Below are positions 41,724 to 49,641 of a stretch of DNA of 64,000 nt, piece after piece (within the stretch, counting starts at the first letter, position 1; each line of letters opens with the position of its first letter). Under the pieces are notes generated by a model, which ran no database searches, was not told where the DNA came from, and saw nothing but the letters and a program-made list of their open reading frames with translations. The stretch spans positions 8,528,501 through 8,592,500 of the forward strand of contig NZ_CP108494.1 of assembly GCF_041435435.1 (NCBI RefSeq), written 5' to 3'. The position numbers were made by a program, and so were the translations under genes. This stretch comes from Streptomyces sp. NBC_01241 (GTDB lineage: Bacteria; Actinomycetota; Actinomycetes; Streptomycetales; Streptomycetaceae).

Positions 41724-42406
41724 TTATGGGACGGGCCTTCTTCCTGCTGGTCCTGTTCGAGAACAAGGCTCGAAGGCAGGGGCTGGGCAGAGATGCCGAA
41801 GCGGCGTGCCGCCTCGGTCGGCATCCGGGGGTGGTCTCGCCAGTGGGCTGAGGCGAGCAGGCCAGTGAGAACGACGGATTCGGGATAGGTGACCAGTTCG
41901 ATCCGGACTTCGAAGGGACGGTGGGGAGCGCCGAACTGGTCCTCGCCCAGCACGCCGAGTCGGCGGTTCCAGCGCTGCCGCAGCGGCTGGCTGCTGGCCC
42001 CGTTGTTGAACCACTTGATCAGGCAGTCGCGGGCATCGACGTAGGCCAGCGCGGTGGTGGGGTGGGTGACTCGGCGTGCGATCCGCTGATGTCGGCGGTT
42101 AGCCCGAAGAGCTTCGGGCAGTCGCGTGAGGCTGTGCTGCTCGTCTCCAAGAAGCCAGCGGTGATGCCAATGGCAGACGCCTTCATGGTGAGGAGTGCTG
42201 CGGATGACGAGACCGCGGATGTGGCGGCGGGCCATGCAGAGGCGGCAGGCCGGGCGGCGCCGCGGCTCGATGACCTCCTCGGTGGCGGACAACGGCAGCC
42301 GCCGGATCGGGTCACCGATCGTGCCGAGCGGAGGCATCGCGTGGATCAGAGAGGACGGGCTCCGACCGGTCAGGGCGGCGAGCCGCAGCAGCCGAGTTAT
42401 TGTCAA
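41720..42406 (-). CDS. TniQ-like zinc-binding protein (probably N-terminally short)
   Basis: A 228-residue protein with the TniQ-style zinc cluster ACRLCMARRHIRG then VCHWHHRWLLG, and the downstream HPTTALAYVDARDCLIKWFN. TniQ proteins are targeting subunits of Tn7/Tn5053-like transposons. Many Streptomyces copies are stand-alone and of unknown role. The first ~25 residues are unlike full-length TniQ N termini, so the 5' end may have been lost. No TniA/TniB is nearby. The stop overlaps the HAD gene. Confidence 0.6.
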   Translation of the reverse strand: MTITRLLRLAALTGRSPSSLIHAMPPLGTIGDPIRRLPLSATEEVIEPRRRPACRLCMARRHIRGLVIRSTPHHEGVCHWHHRWLLGDEQHSLTRLPEALRANRRHQRIARRVTHPTTALAYVDARDCLIKWFNNGASSQPLRQRWNRRLGVLGEDQFGAPHRPFEVRIELVTYPESVVLTGLLASAHWRDHPRMPTEAARRFGISAQPLPSSLVLEQDQQEEGPSHK

Positions 42407-42431
42407 GACCTGTGGTCTGGGTGATGCCTGA

Positions 42432-42510
42432 TCAAGCTGTAATGGCCTCAGGCCACTCGACGAGGTTGCCGTCCTCGAATCGGGTTCCGGCTCGGATCAG
42501 GTCCAGTAGG
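42432..42510 (-). pseudogene. IS256-type transposase C-terminal sliver
   Basis: The minus strand reads LLDLIRAGTRFEDGNLVEWP then EAITA and a stop at 42432, closely paralleling the end of Mutator/IS256 transposases (LVALVRAGxxFExGxLVERP). Only about 25 codons remain. Confidence 0.55.
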
Positions 42511-42518
42511 GTGAGTCC

Positions 42519-42965
42519 GTGCTATGGACAGAGTTCGCCGAACAGGAGCCTGATCTCGCCCGGCGGGGACGGGTATTGCTCGCCGAGGAGCACGGTTATG
42601 TCTATCTGTCGACCGTGGCCGCAGACGGTGGCCCCCGGCTTCACCCCGTGGCTCCCCTTCTGAGTGATCACGGGTTGTTCGTCGCTGTGACGCGTCGCTC
42701 GCCGAAGTTGGCTGATCTCCGCAGCGAACCGCGAATAGCGCTGCATTCCACCGTGTTGCCGCCGGACGACGAGGAGTTCTCGGTGCGTGGGGTCGTCCGC
42801 GAGGTGGAGGACGTCGTCGCGCGGAAGGCTGCTGTAGTCGGGGCGCGGGGTGGTGCGCAGTTGTCCGATGCTTTGGCGCTTTTCGAGGTGGGGTGGGCTC
42901 GGTGGTCACAGGGAAGACCGACCCGTGAGCGTTGGCGGGCTACGGGCGTCAGCTCCTCCGGTTAG
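42519..42965 (+). CDS. Pyridoxamine-5'-phosphate-oxidase-family protein
   Basis: A 148-residue split-barrel flavin-binding protein: GYVYLSTVAADGGPRLHPVA is the strand pair around the flavin phosphate, and LFVAVTRRSPKLADLRSEPR holds basic residues that contact it. It could use FMN or F420. GTG at 42519 is used because it lies at the start of the conserved domain. It stands alone between two transposase relics. Confidence 0.85.
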   Translation: MLWTEFAEQEPDLARRGRVLLAEEHGYVYLSTVAADGGPRLHPVAPLLSDHGLFVAVTRRSPKLADLRSEPRIALHSTVLPPDDEEFSVRGVVREVEDVVARKAAVVGARGGAQLSDALALFEVGWARWSQGRPTRERWRATGVSSSG

Positions 42966-43039
42966 CTGGGTTGCAGGCTCGGCTCCCGCGGGGACGCGGG
43001 CGACAGGCTGGCATGATCAGGCGGCTCGGGGGTGGGGTA

Positions 43040-43192
43040 AAAGACCTCAGCCTCGAGCCTCCCTCCACCTACTACTACCGGCAGATGTTCTGCCGCTTCT
43101 TCCAGGACAAGCACGGCATCGACTCGATCGAGACCGTGGACGTCGACAATGCGACGTTCGAGATCGACTATCCCCACGTGGATTCGACGTAA
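43040..43192 (+). pseudogene. Amidohydrolase-family C-terminal fragment
   Basis: GGVKDLSLEPPSTYYYRQMF then CRFFQDKHGIDSIETVDVDN and ATFEIDYPHVDST matches the region before the conserved DYPH-S/D motif of amidohydrolase_2 proteins. It begins abruptly at GGVKD and stops a few codons after DST, where homologues continue with WPxS. Confidence 0.75.
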
Positions 43193-43202
43193 AGCTGTTG
43201 CG

Positions 43203-43366
43203 GGGGAATACGAGCGCAGGGTTTGCGGGGTGTCCGGGGTGCCGCCGGTGAAGGTGTGCAGGGCCGGGTCGGACAGCACCGCGGCCATCTCTTCGGCGTG
43301 CTTGATGCGAAACGGCAGCAGGTCCAGCGTTCCAGTGCTGATGGCCTGGGCCGCGAGGGTGCTCAC
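43203..43366 (-). pseudogene. GNAT acetyltransferase N-terminal fragment
   Basis: The minus strand reads TGTLDLLPFRIKHAEEMAAV followed by LSDPALHTFTGGTPDTPQTL, the start of many GNAT proteins. It stops where the amidohydrolase fragment begins in the opposite orientation. The acetyl-CoA loop is missing. Confidence 0.6.
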
Positions 43367-44618
43367 GCCGCGACCGCCTCGGGGCGTTCGACGAGTCGGC
43401 CGCGTTCGAAGCGGGCGCCTGTGCGGACGAGGGCGACCAGATGCGGTGCGGTGACCGCGCGCCAGCGGGCCTGGGCGGACTCGGCGAGCTTGAACACCAT
43501 CGCGAGGGCCGCGGCCGGGCTGCCGGCACCGCGGGTGACCTTCGTCCGCAGCTTGACCGTGCTGAAGGTCGACTCGATCGGGTTCGTGGTGCGCAGGTGG
43601 ATCCAGTGTTCGGCGGGGAACTCGTAGAACGCGAGGAGTTCGTCCACGTCGTCAGTTATCTTCTTGACGGCCTTGGGCCACTTCGCGCCGTACGTCTTCT
43701 CGAACGATCTTACTGTCTTGAGGGCGTGGTCGCGGTCCTCGGCGTTGTAGATCTCCTGCATCGCCTTCTTCGCGCCCGGCTGTGCGGACTTCGGCAGGGC
43801 GCGTTCGTCACGTTGCGGATCTTGTGCACCCAGCAGCGTTGGTGCCGGGAGGCGGGGAACACTTCGGCCAGGGCCTTCCACGGCCCCATGGCGCCGTCGC
43901 CGACGACGAGCTCGGGATCTTGCATGCCGCGCCGGCGACAGTCGCGCAGCAGGTCGGCCCAGGACTCGGCCGAGTCGCGCAGGCCCTCGGCGAGCGCGAT
44001 GATTTCCTTGGTGCCGTCGGGGCGCACGCCCATGAGGACGAGCACGCAGGAGTGGGCCTGGCCGAGGCGCACTTTGGGGTGCACGCCGTCGGCCCACACG
44101 TAGACGTAGTCCGATTCGTGGAGGTCACGGGCGTGGAAGGCGGCGTGGTCGTCCTGCCACTGCTTGGTCAGCCGCGTGACGGTGGCCGGCGACAGCCCGG
44201 CCGAGCTGCCGAGGAACTGCTCAAGCGCGGGCACGAAGTCGCCGGAGGACAAGCCGTGCAGGTACAGCAGCGGCAGCACCTCGCTGACCTTGGGCGACTT
44301 GCGGCACCACGGCGGAAGGAACTCCGAGGAGAGCCGCATCCGCTCCCCGGTGGCCTCGTCGACGCGCTTGTCGTTCACCCGTGGCGCCTTCACCTCGATC
44401 AGTCCGGCGGCCGTGGTGACAGCCCGCTCGTGGTGGTAGCCGTTGCGGACCACCAGGCGACGGCCTCGCTCGTCCTTCTGGTCGGCCAACTCGGCTATGT
44501 ACTGGTTGACTTCGGCCTCCAGTGCGGTGGCGAGCATGCGCCGGGCGCCCTCGCGGACGATGTCGTCGATCAGGAAGCCGGTGGCGGTGGTGCCGTCTTC
44601 GTTGACTACGCTGAGCAC
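43363..44618 (-). pseudogene. IS256 (Mutator)-family transposase, frameshifted
   Basis: The first frame from 44618 gives ARRMLATALEAEVNQYIAEL, YVYVWADGVHPKVRLGQAHS (first Asp), ELVVGDGAMGPWKALAEVFP (second Asp) and RHQRCWVHKIRNVTN. Near 43800 one extra base shifts it, and the second frame continues SAQPGAKKAMQEIYNAEDRD, EHWIHLRTTNPIESTFSTVK (Glu) and ends FERGRLVERPEAVAA. Joined length is about 418 residues, normal for the family. The indel may be a mutation or an error. No terminal repeats could be fixed. Confidence 0.85.
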
Positions 44619-44699
44619 GGGCGTGCCTTCCCGACCCGCGCTGCGAACGCGGGCCTACTCGGTGACTTGCTGATCACTCACTCGGGAAGGTACGCCCCT

Positions 44700-44932
44700 C
44701 GTGCGTTCTCCCGGGAGAGCCGATCCACAAGTCGTGAGCATTGCTCCAAGCTGCCACGTCGCAGCCTGAAGGAGCCATTCGTACAGCCTGTCGTTCAGCT
44801 CGGGTGAAGCCGTGACCAGCTCGGGGAAAAGCACCCGTCGTAGTGCCGCCTTGTCGAGCAGGACACCGGGTATAGCTTCGGCCAGAGCCTGCGCGAGGGC
44901 GGTCTTGCCGCTGAGGGGGCGACCGCCTAGTG
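44700..44932 (-). pseudogene. P-loop kinase/ATPase fragment between two IS elements
   Basis: The minus strand encodes GRPLSGKTALAQALAEAIPG with a GxxxSGKT P-loop, then VLLDKAALRRVLFPELVTAS and LYEWLLQAATWQLG. This resembles small AAA/zeta-like nucleotide kinases. The left side is cut by IS630 at the CTAG target, and the rest is lost near the IS256. Confidence 0.6.
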
Positions 44933-46352
44933 TCCCGCGCCGGAAATTGCGGCTGTAAGTCTGTAGGCTGTTTTCATGTCGCATCGGGGTCCGCGTGCTG
45001 TCGAGGTCGTACTGTCCGAGGAGGAGCGCGCTGAGTTGTCGCGTTGGGTGGGTGGTGGGGCGGGATCTCGTCCGGCTGAGCGCGCGCGGATCGTCCTGTC
45101 TTGCGCGGATGGCGCGTCAAGTTCCCAGGTGGCGGCTGACTTGGGCGTGAACGTGGCGACGGTACGCAAGTGGCGCTCCCGGTTCGTGGACCTACGGATG
45201 GCGGGCTTGGTCGACGAGCCGCGGCCGGGCCGGCGCAAGTCGGAGCTGGTACTCAGCAAGACCGAGCGCGCGCAGTTGACCCGCTGGGCGAAGCGGGCGA
45301 AGACTGCGCAGTTCCTGGCGCTGCGCGCGAAGATTGTGCTGCGGTGTGCGGAGGGCAGGACGAACAAGCAGGTCGCCACCGAACTCGGGGTGGCGCAGGC
45401 GACGGTCAACCGCTGGCGGTCGAGGTTCGTCACCGGTCGCCTGGACGGGCTGATGGACGAACGGCGTCCGGGACGGCCCCCGTCGATCCTGCTCGACCAG
45501 GTCGAGGACGTCGTCGTGGCGACCTTGGAGTCGACGCCGGGCAGGGACACACACTGGTCGCGCGCCTCGATGGCCAAACGCACCGGACTGTCGAAATCCA
45601 CCATCGGGCGGATCTGGAAGAGGTTCGACCTCAAGCCGCACCTGCAGGACTCCTTCAAACTCTCCGCCGATCCGCAGTTCGTCGACAAGGTCGTCGATGT
45701 CGTCGGCCTGTACCACAACCCGCCCGAAAAGGCGGTGGTGCTCTGCGTGGACGAGAAGAGCCAGATACAAGCTCTGGACCGCTCCCAGCCGGTGCTGCCG
45801 ATGATGCCGGGCATGCCCGAGCGTCGCACCCACGACTACCTGCGGCACGGCATCACCAGCCTGTTCGCCGCCTTCAACATCGCCGACGGCACCGTCATCG
45901 GTGAACTCCACCGCCGCCACCGGGCGATCGAGTTCAAGAAGTTCCTGGTCACGATAGACAAGGCCGTCCGCAGCGAGCTCGACGTGCACCTGGTGTGCGA
46001 CAACTACGCGACCCACAACACTCCAGAGATCAAGACCTGGCTGGCCAGGCACCCTCGCTTCCACGTGCACTTCACCCCCACCGGCTCGTCCTGGATAAAC
46101 CAAGTCGAGCGCTGGTTCGGCCTGTTGACCGACAAGCTCATCCGCCGCGGCGTCCACACTTCCGTAAAGGCGCTGGAAGACGACATCAAAGCGTGGATCG
46201 CAACCTGGAACGAGGACCCGAAGCCCTTCACCTGGACGAAGACCGCCGACGAGATCCTCAACTCACTCGCCGACTACCTCGCCAAGATCACCCCACCCAG
46301 CACCGAATCCTGACAAGAAAATAAGCTCGCCATTTCTGGCGCAGGACACTAG
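44927..46352 (+). mobile_element. IS630-family insertion sequence, complete
   Basis: Terminal inverted repeats at about 44927-44951 and 46328-46352, outer end CTAGTGTCCYGCGCCRGAAA, with TA inside CTAG at both ends, as expected for IS630 insertion at TA. One intact transposase gene lies inside. The right end abuts an IS701 element. Confidence 0.85.
44976..46313 (+). CDS. IS630-family transposase
   Basis: A 445-residue protein with two N-terminal helix-turn-helix units (SQVAADLGVNVATVRKWRSR; NKQVATELGVAQATVNRWRS) and a DDE domain: Asp in VVLCVDEKSQIQALDRSQPV, Asp in LDVHLVCDNYATHNTPEIKT, and the final acid in GSSWINQVERWFGLLTDK. The duplicated N-terminal helix-turn-helix is notable. The gene is open throughout, with ATG 49 bp from the left terminal repeat, so it is probably functional. 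Confidence 0.93.
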   Translation: MSHRGPRAVEVVLSEEERAELSRWVGGGAGSRPAERARIVLSCADGASSSQVAADLGVNVATVRKWRSRFVDLRMAGLVDEPRPGRRKSELVLSKTERAQLTRWAKRAKTAQFLALRAKIVLRCAEGRTNKQVATELGVAQATVNRWRSRFVTGRLDGLMDERRPGRPPSILLDQVEDVVVATLESTPGRDTHWSRASMAKRTGLSKSTIGRIWKRFDLKPHLQDSFKLSADPQFVDKVVDVVGLYHNPPEKAVVLCVDEKSQIQALDRSQPVLPMMPGMPERRTHDYLRHGITSLFAAFNIADGTVIGELHRRHRAIEFKKFLVTIDKAVRSELDVHLVCDNYATHNTPEIKTWLARHPRFHVHFTPTGSSWINQVERWFGLLTDKLIRRGVHTSVKALEDDIKAWIATWNEDPKPFTWTKTADEILNSLADYLAKITPPSTES

Positions 46353-47797
46353 TAGGGCTTTGTTAGGTACCCCGAATGTTCGGCCAGGGGTAGGGTTGTG
46401 ATCTTCTTTCAGGTGTGACACCTGAGGAGATGGAGACGGTCCGCCCGCGCTTGGAGGCGTTCGCGGCGGAGATGCTCGGTTCACTGGCGCGGCGGGACCA
46501 GCGGGCCAAGGGTGAGTTGTACCTGCGCGGGCTGATGCTGGACGGTAAGCGCAAGTCGATGCAGCCGATGGCCGAGCGTCTGGGTGTGGACCATCAGCAG
46601 CTCCAGCAGTTCGTCTCCTCTTCCACCTGGAACTGGGGCAAGGTCCGTGAGCGGCTGGCCCGTTGGGCTGCGGCTCACATCTCGCCCGAGGCGTACGCGA
46701 TCGATGACGTGGGCTTCCCCAAGGACGGCTACGACTCGCCGGGGGTGGCGCGGATGTACTGCGGCGCGCTGGGCAAGCGCGGAAACTGCCAGGTCGGGGT
46801 CAGTGTCAACCTGGTGTCCGACCGTGCCTCCTCGGCGGTCGACTGGCGTCTGTTCCTGCCCGAGAGCTGGGACGACGCCAAGAACGCGGACGATGCGCTG
46901 CTGGCCGAGGCGATCCGCCGCCGCCGGACGAAGGCCGGCATCCCCGACAGCGAGCGGCACCGGGAGAAGTGGCGCCTGGCCCTGGACATGCTGGACGAGG
47001 TTCGCGGGGACTGGGAACTGCCCGACCTGCCGGTGGTCGCCGACGCCGGCTACGGGGACGCGACAGGCTTTCGCGAGGGCCTGAGCGAACGTGGGCTGGC
47101 CTACGCGGTCGCGGTCAAGGGCAGCACCACCGCCTACCCGGGTGACGCCGTCCCCCGGCGCCCGCCCTACAGCGGCCAGGGCCGCCCGCCCGGCCCGGCG
47201 TACCCCGACCCCCACACCACCTTGCGCCAACTCGCCCTGGACGAAGGACGATCCACGCTACGGACGGTGACCTGGCGCCAGGGCAGCAAGACCACCAGGA
47301 ACAACCCCCGCGCCGAGATGCGCTCACGATTCCTCGCACTGCGCGTCCGCCCGGCCAACCGCACGATCCGCCGCGCCGTGGACGGTTCCCTGCCCGAGTG
47401 CTGGCTGCTGGCCGAGTGGCCGCCCGGCGCCGCCGAGCCCACCGACTACTGGCTGTCCACCCTGCCCGCCGACACCCCACTGCGCGAGCTGGTCCGCATC
47501 TGCAAGATCCGCTGGCGCATCGAGCACGACTACCGCGAACTCAAGGACGGCCTGGGCCTGGACCACTTCGAGGGCCGCAACTTCCCCGGCTGGCACCGCC
47601 ACACCACCCTCGCCTCCCTCGCCCAAGCCTTCTGCACCCTGCTCAGACTCGACCCAAAAGCCCCTGCGCCGGCCTGACCCTCTACGCGGTCCTCCGCGAA
47701 CTCCAAGCCCTCCTGGCCACCTGGACCGGCGCCTGCTCCATATGCGGCCAACCCGCCCCGGCACCCGAACCACACCACCGCACCTAACAAAGCCCTA
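46353..47797 (+). mobile_element. IS701-family insertion sequence with CTAG target duplication
   Basis: TAGGGCTTTGTTAGGT at 46353-46368 and its perfect inverse at 47782-47797 bound the element. CTAG flanks both sides (46349-46352 and 47798-47801), fitting the YTAR duplication of IS701. The target was the CTAG end shared with IS630-type termini. Confidence 0.88.
46415..47787 (+). CDS. IS701-family transposase (C-terminal frameshift)
   Basis: A DDE transposase from GTG 46415: YAIDDVGFPKDGYDSPGVAR (first Asp), LPVVADAGYGDATGFREGLS (second Asp), and RWRIEHDYRELKDGLGLDHF (Glu, YREK-like). The frame as read stops at 47677 (LRLDPKAPAPA). One missing base in the CAAAAG region near 47661 would continue it as SPCAGLTLYAVLRELQALLA and ACSICGQPAP to 47787, as in homologues. 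All catalytic residues precede the shift. Confidence 0.85.
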
Positions 47798-48385
47798 CTA
47801 GTGTCCTGCGCCGGAGATTCGTCGGCAGAAACGCGCGAGGGAGTCGAGGATCTCCTCGGCCGTCTTGGTCCAGGTGAACGGTGTTGGGTTTTCGTTCCAC
47901 TCCTTGACCCAGGCTCGGATGCCGGCTTCCAGGGAACGCACGCATTTGTGGGAGCCGCGGCGGATCTTCTGGTCGGCGAGGAAGCCGAACCACCTCTCCG
48001 CCTGGTTGATCCAGGATGAACCGGTGGGGGCGAAGTGCAGGTGGAATCGGGGGTGTTTGGCCAGCCACGCTCTGATGGCGGGTGTCTTGTGGATGCCGTA
48101 GTTATCGCAGATCAGGTGGATCTGGAGGTGCCCGGGAACCTCCTTCTTAATCTTGATGAGGAACTTCTTGAACTCCGCTGCCCGGCGCCGACGGTGCAGC
48201 GAGGTGATGACTTCGCCGGTCGCGACGTCGAAGGCCGCGAAGAGGGTGGTCAGACCGTTCCGGATGTAGTCGTGGGTGCGACGCTCGGGCATGCCCGGCA
48301 TCATCGGCAGCACCGGCTGAGACCGGTCCAGCGCCTGGATCTGCGACTTCTCGTCCACCGACAGCACCACCGCCCCTTCGGGTCT
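47798..48385 (-). pseudogene. IS630-family transposase, catalytic half only
   Basis: The minus strand from about 48385 encodes AVVLSVDEKSQIQALDRSQP, IHLICDNYGIHKTPAIRAWL and GSSWINQAERWFGFLADQ, the DDE core, ending at the terminal repeat CTAGTGTCCTGCGCCGGAGA at 47798. The helix-turn-helix half is missing. It is a diverged relative of the complete IS630 in opposite orientation, with the IS701 between them. Confidence 0.88.
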
Positions 48386-48683
48386 GCTCGCCGAACGCGC
48401 CCTGCGCACTGCCCTGACAGTGACCGACCCCTTCGGCAAGCTTCTCGTTGCCGGCCTGGCCACCTCTCTTGTGCTCCAGGTCTTCGTCGTCGCAGGGGGC
48501 GTCACCGGCCTCATACCTCTCACCGGCAAGGCCCTGCGGTTCCTCGCCCAGGGCGGTTCCTCCATGGTCGCCAACTGGCTGCTGGTCGCCCTCCTCATCA
48601 AGGTCAGCGACACCGCACGCCGCCTGGCACCGGCCCCCGCCGCGGATCCGAGCGCGGCCGCGACGCAGCTCGTCCGGACGTGA
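48383..48683 (+). pseudogene. FtsW/RodA/SpoVE-like C-terminal fragment
   Basis: DPFGKLLVAGLATSLVLQVF, VVAGGVTGLIPLTGKALRFL and AQGGSSMVANWLLVALLIKV are the last helices of SEDS peptidoglycan polymerases (LTGxxxPFxSxGGSS pattern; here LTGKALRFLAQGGSSM). It begins exactly at the cut end of the IS630 fragment and finishes with a natural stop. About three quarters of the gene are missing. Confidence 0.85.
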
Positions 48684-48727
48684 GTGGGGACGGATCGAAG
48701 GCGCAGAGGAGATGCCCCTAGGTTTCG

Positions 48728-48890
48728 TCAAGTGGCGGAGAGCGGGGCTGGAATGGCCGCCGTCAGCCGGATATGACGGTAGATCTCGCGCGCGACGTAG
48801 CGTTTGAGGCAGCGGTTGATCTCGCGCTTCGACATGCCCTGCTTGGTGCGTCGCTCCAGGTAGGAGCGGGTGCGTTCGTCCCAGCGTATG
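48728..48890 (-). pseudogene. IS110-family transposase C-terminal fragment
   Basis: WDERTRSYLERRTKQGMSKR followed by EINRCLKRYVAREIYRHIR matches the end of IS110/DEDD transposases (YxxRRxxEGKTKREIxRCLKRYVAREVY). It is about 50 codons long and is fused upstream to the discoidin fragment in antisense. Confidence 0.75.
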
Positions 48891-48904
48891 CGCGTCGCAG
48901 GACG

Positions 48905-49354
48905 GCTACGAGCTGCATGCGTGTCTTCGACGCGCCAGATCTGGCGCTGCACCGGCCGGCCACCGCGTCTTCGTCCGAAACAGCCAGTCTGGGACCGGAG
49001 AACGCCACCGACGGGGACCCCGGAAGCCGGTGGGCCAGCGCTTACCACAACGGCGAATGGATCCAGGTGGACCTGGGCCGCGCACAGCCGGTCCGACGCG
49101 TCCTGCTCGACTGGGAGACGGCGTCCGGACAGGACTACGACATCCAGGTCTCCGACGACGGGGTGAAGTGGAAGACAGCCGCCGCCGTCCGGGACAAGCC
49201 TGCAGGCGCGCGCGTGGACGACCTCACCTACGCGCCCGCCTCGGGCCGGTACGTGCGCATGCAAGGCATCAAGCGCACGTCGTCCTTCGGCTGTTCGCTC
49301 CGGCGATTCGAGGTCCGGGCCGCGAGCCCGGAGTCGAACCTCCTGCGCCGCTGA
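48905..49354 (+). pseudogene. F5/8 type C (discoidin) domain fragment
   Basis: ALHRPATASSSETASLGPEN, ATDGDPGSRWASAYHNGEWI and QVDLGRAQPVRRVLLDWETA form a carbohydrate-binding discoidin domain, ending YVRMQGIKRTSSFGCSLRRF. Such domains end secreted glycoside hydrolases of Streptomyces. No catalytic domain precedes it; the left border is the IS110 relic. The stop at 49352 looks natural. Confidence 0.8.
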
Positions 49355-49641
49355 CCATTCTCCAGCGCAATGTTGATCAGAAAGCAGCCGCCACGAGGCC
49401 CTGTCCGAAGCGGCACCCAGGCGAGGTGTGGCGTACCTGGGCCGGGGCTGCCGTGCGGCGCGTCCCCTTTTTCTCCGTGACGACCGCGGGATCGCTCATA
49501 CTCCCCCGCCCCTTCTCAACGACCCTGGCGAGACGAGCACTTGGCCGGGAGATGGTCGCGGTCCGGCGACCGACGTTCGGTGCGGGCCAGGGCCGGGCGC
49601 GGGAGGCAAACCGTACGCCTGCGGGCTTCTCGCCCGGGCCT

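Noticed and set aside
43782..44807. 341-codon plus-strand frame
   Set aside because: Antisense to the IS256 transposase with its catalytic motifs; no family features.
49320..49345. tRNA T-arm-like sequence (GGTTCGACTCC on the minus strand)
   Set aside because: The flanking bases do not form the T stem, and no acceptor or anticodon arm is found. It falls inside the discoidin-domain coding end.
49359..49413. Possible TetR-family sliver (RGGCFLINIALENG on the minus strand)
   Set aside because: Only about 14 residues resemble the TetR C-terminal pattern; too short to annotate with confidence.
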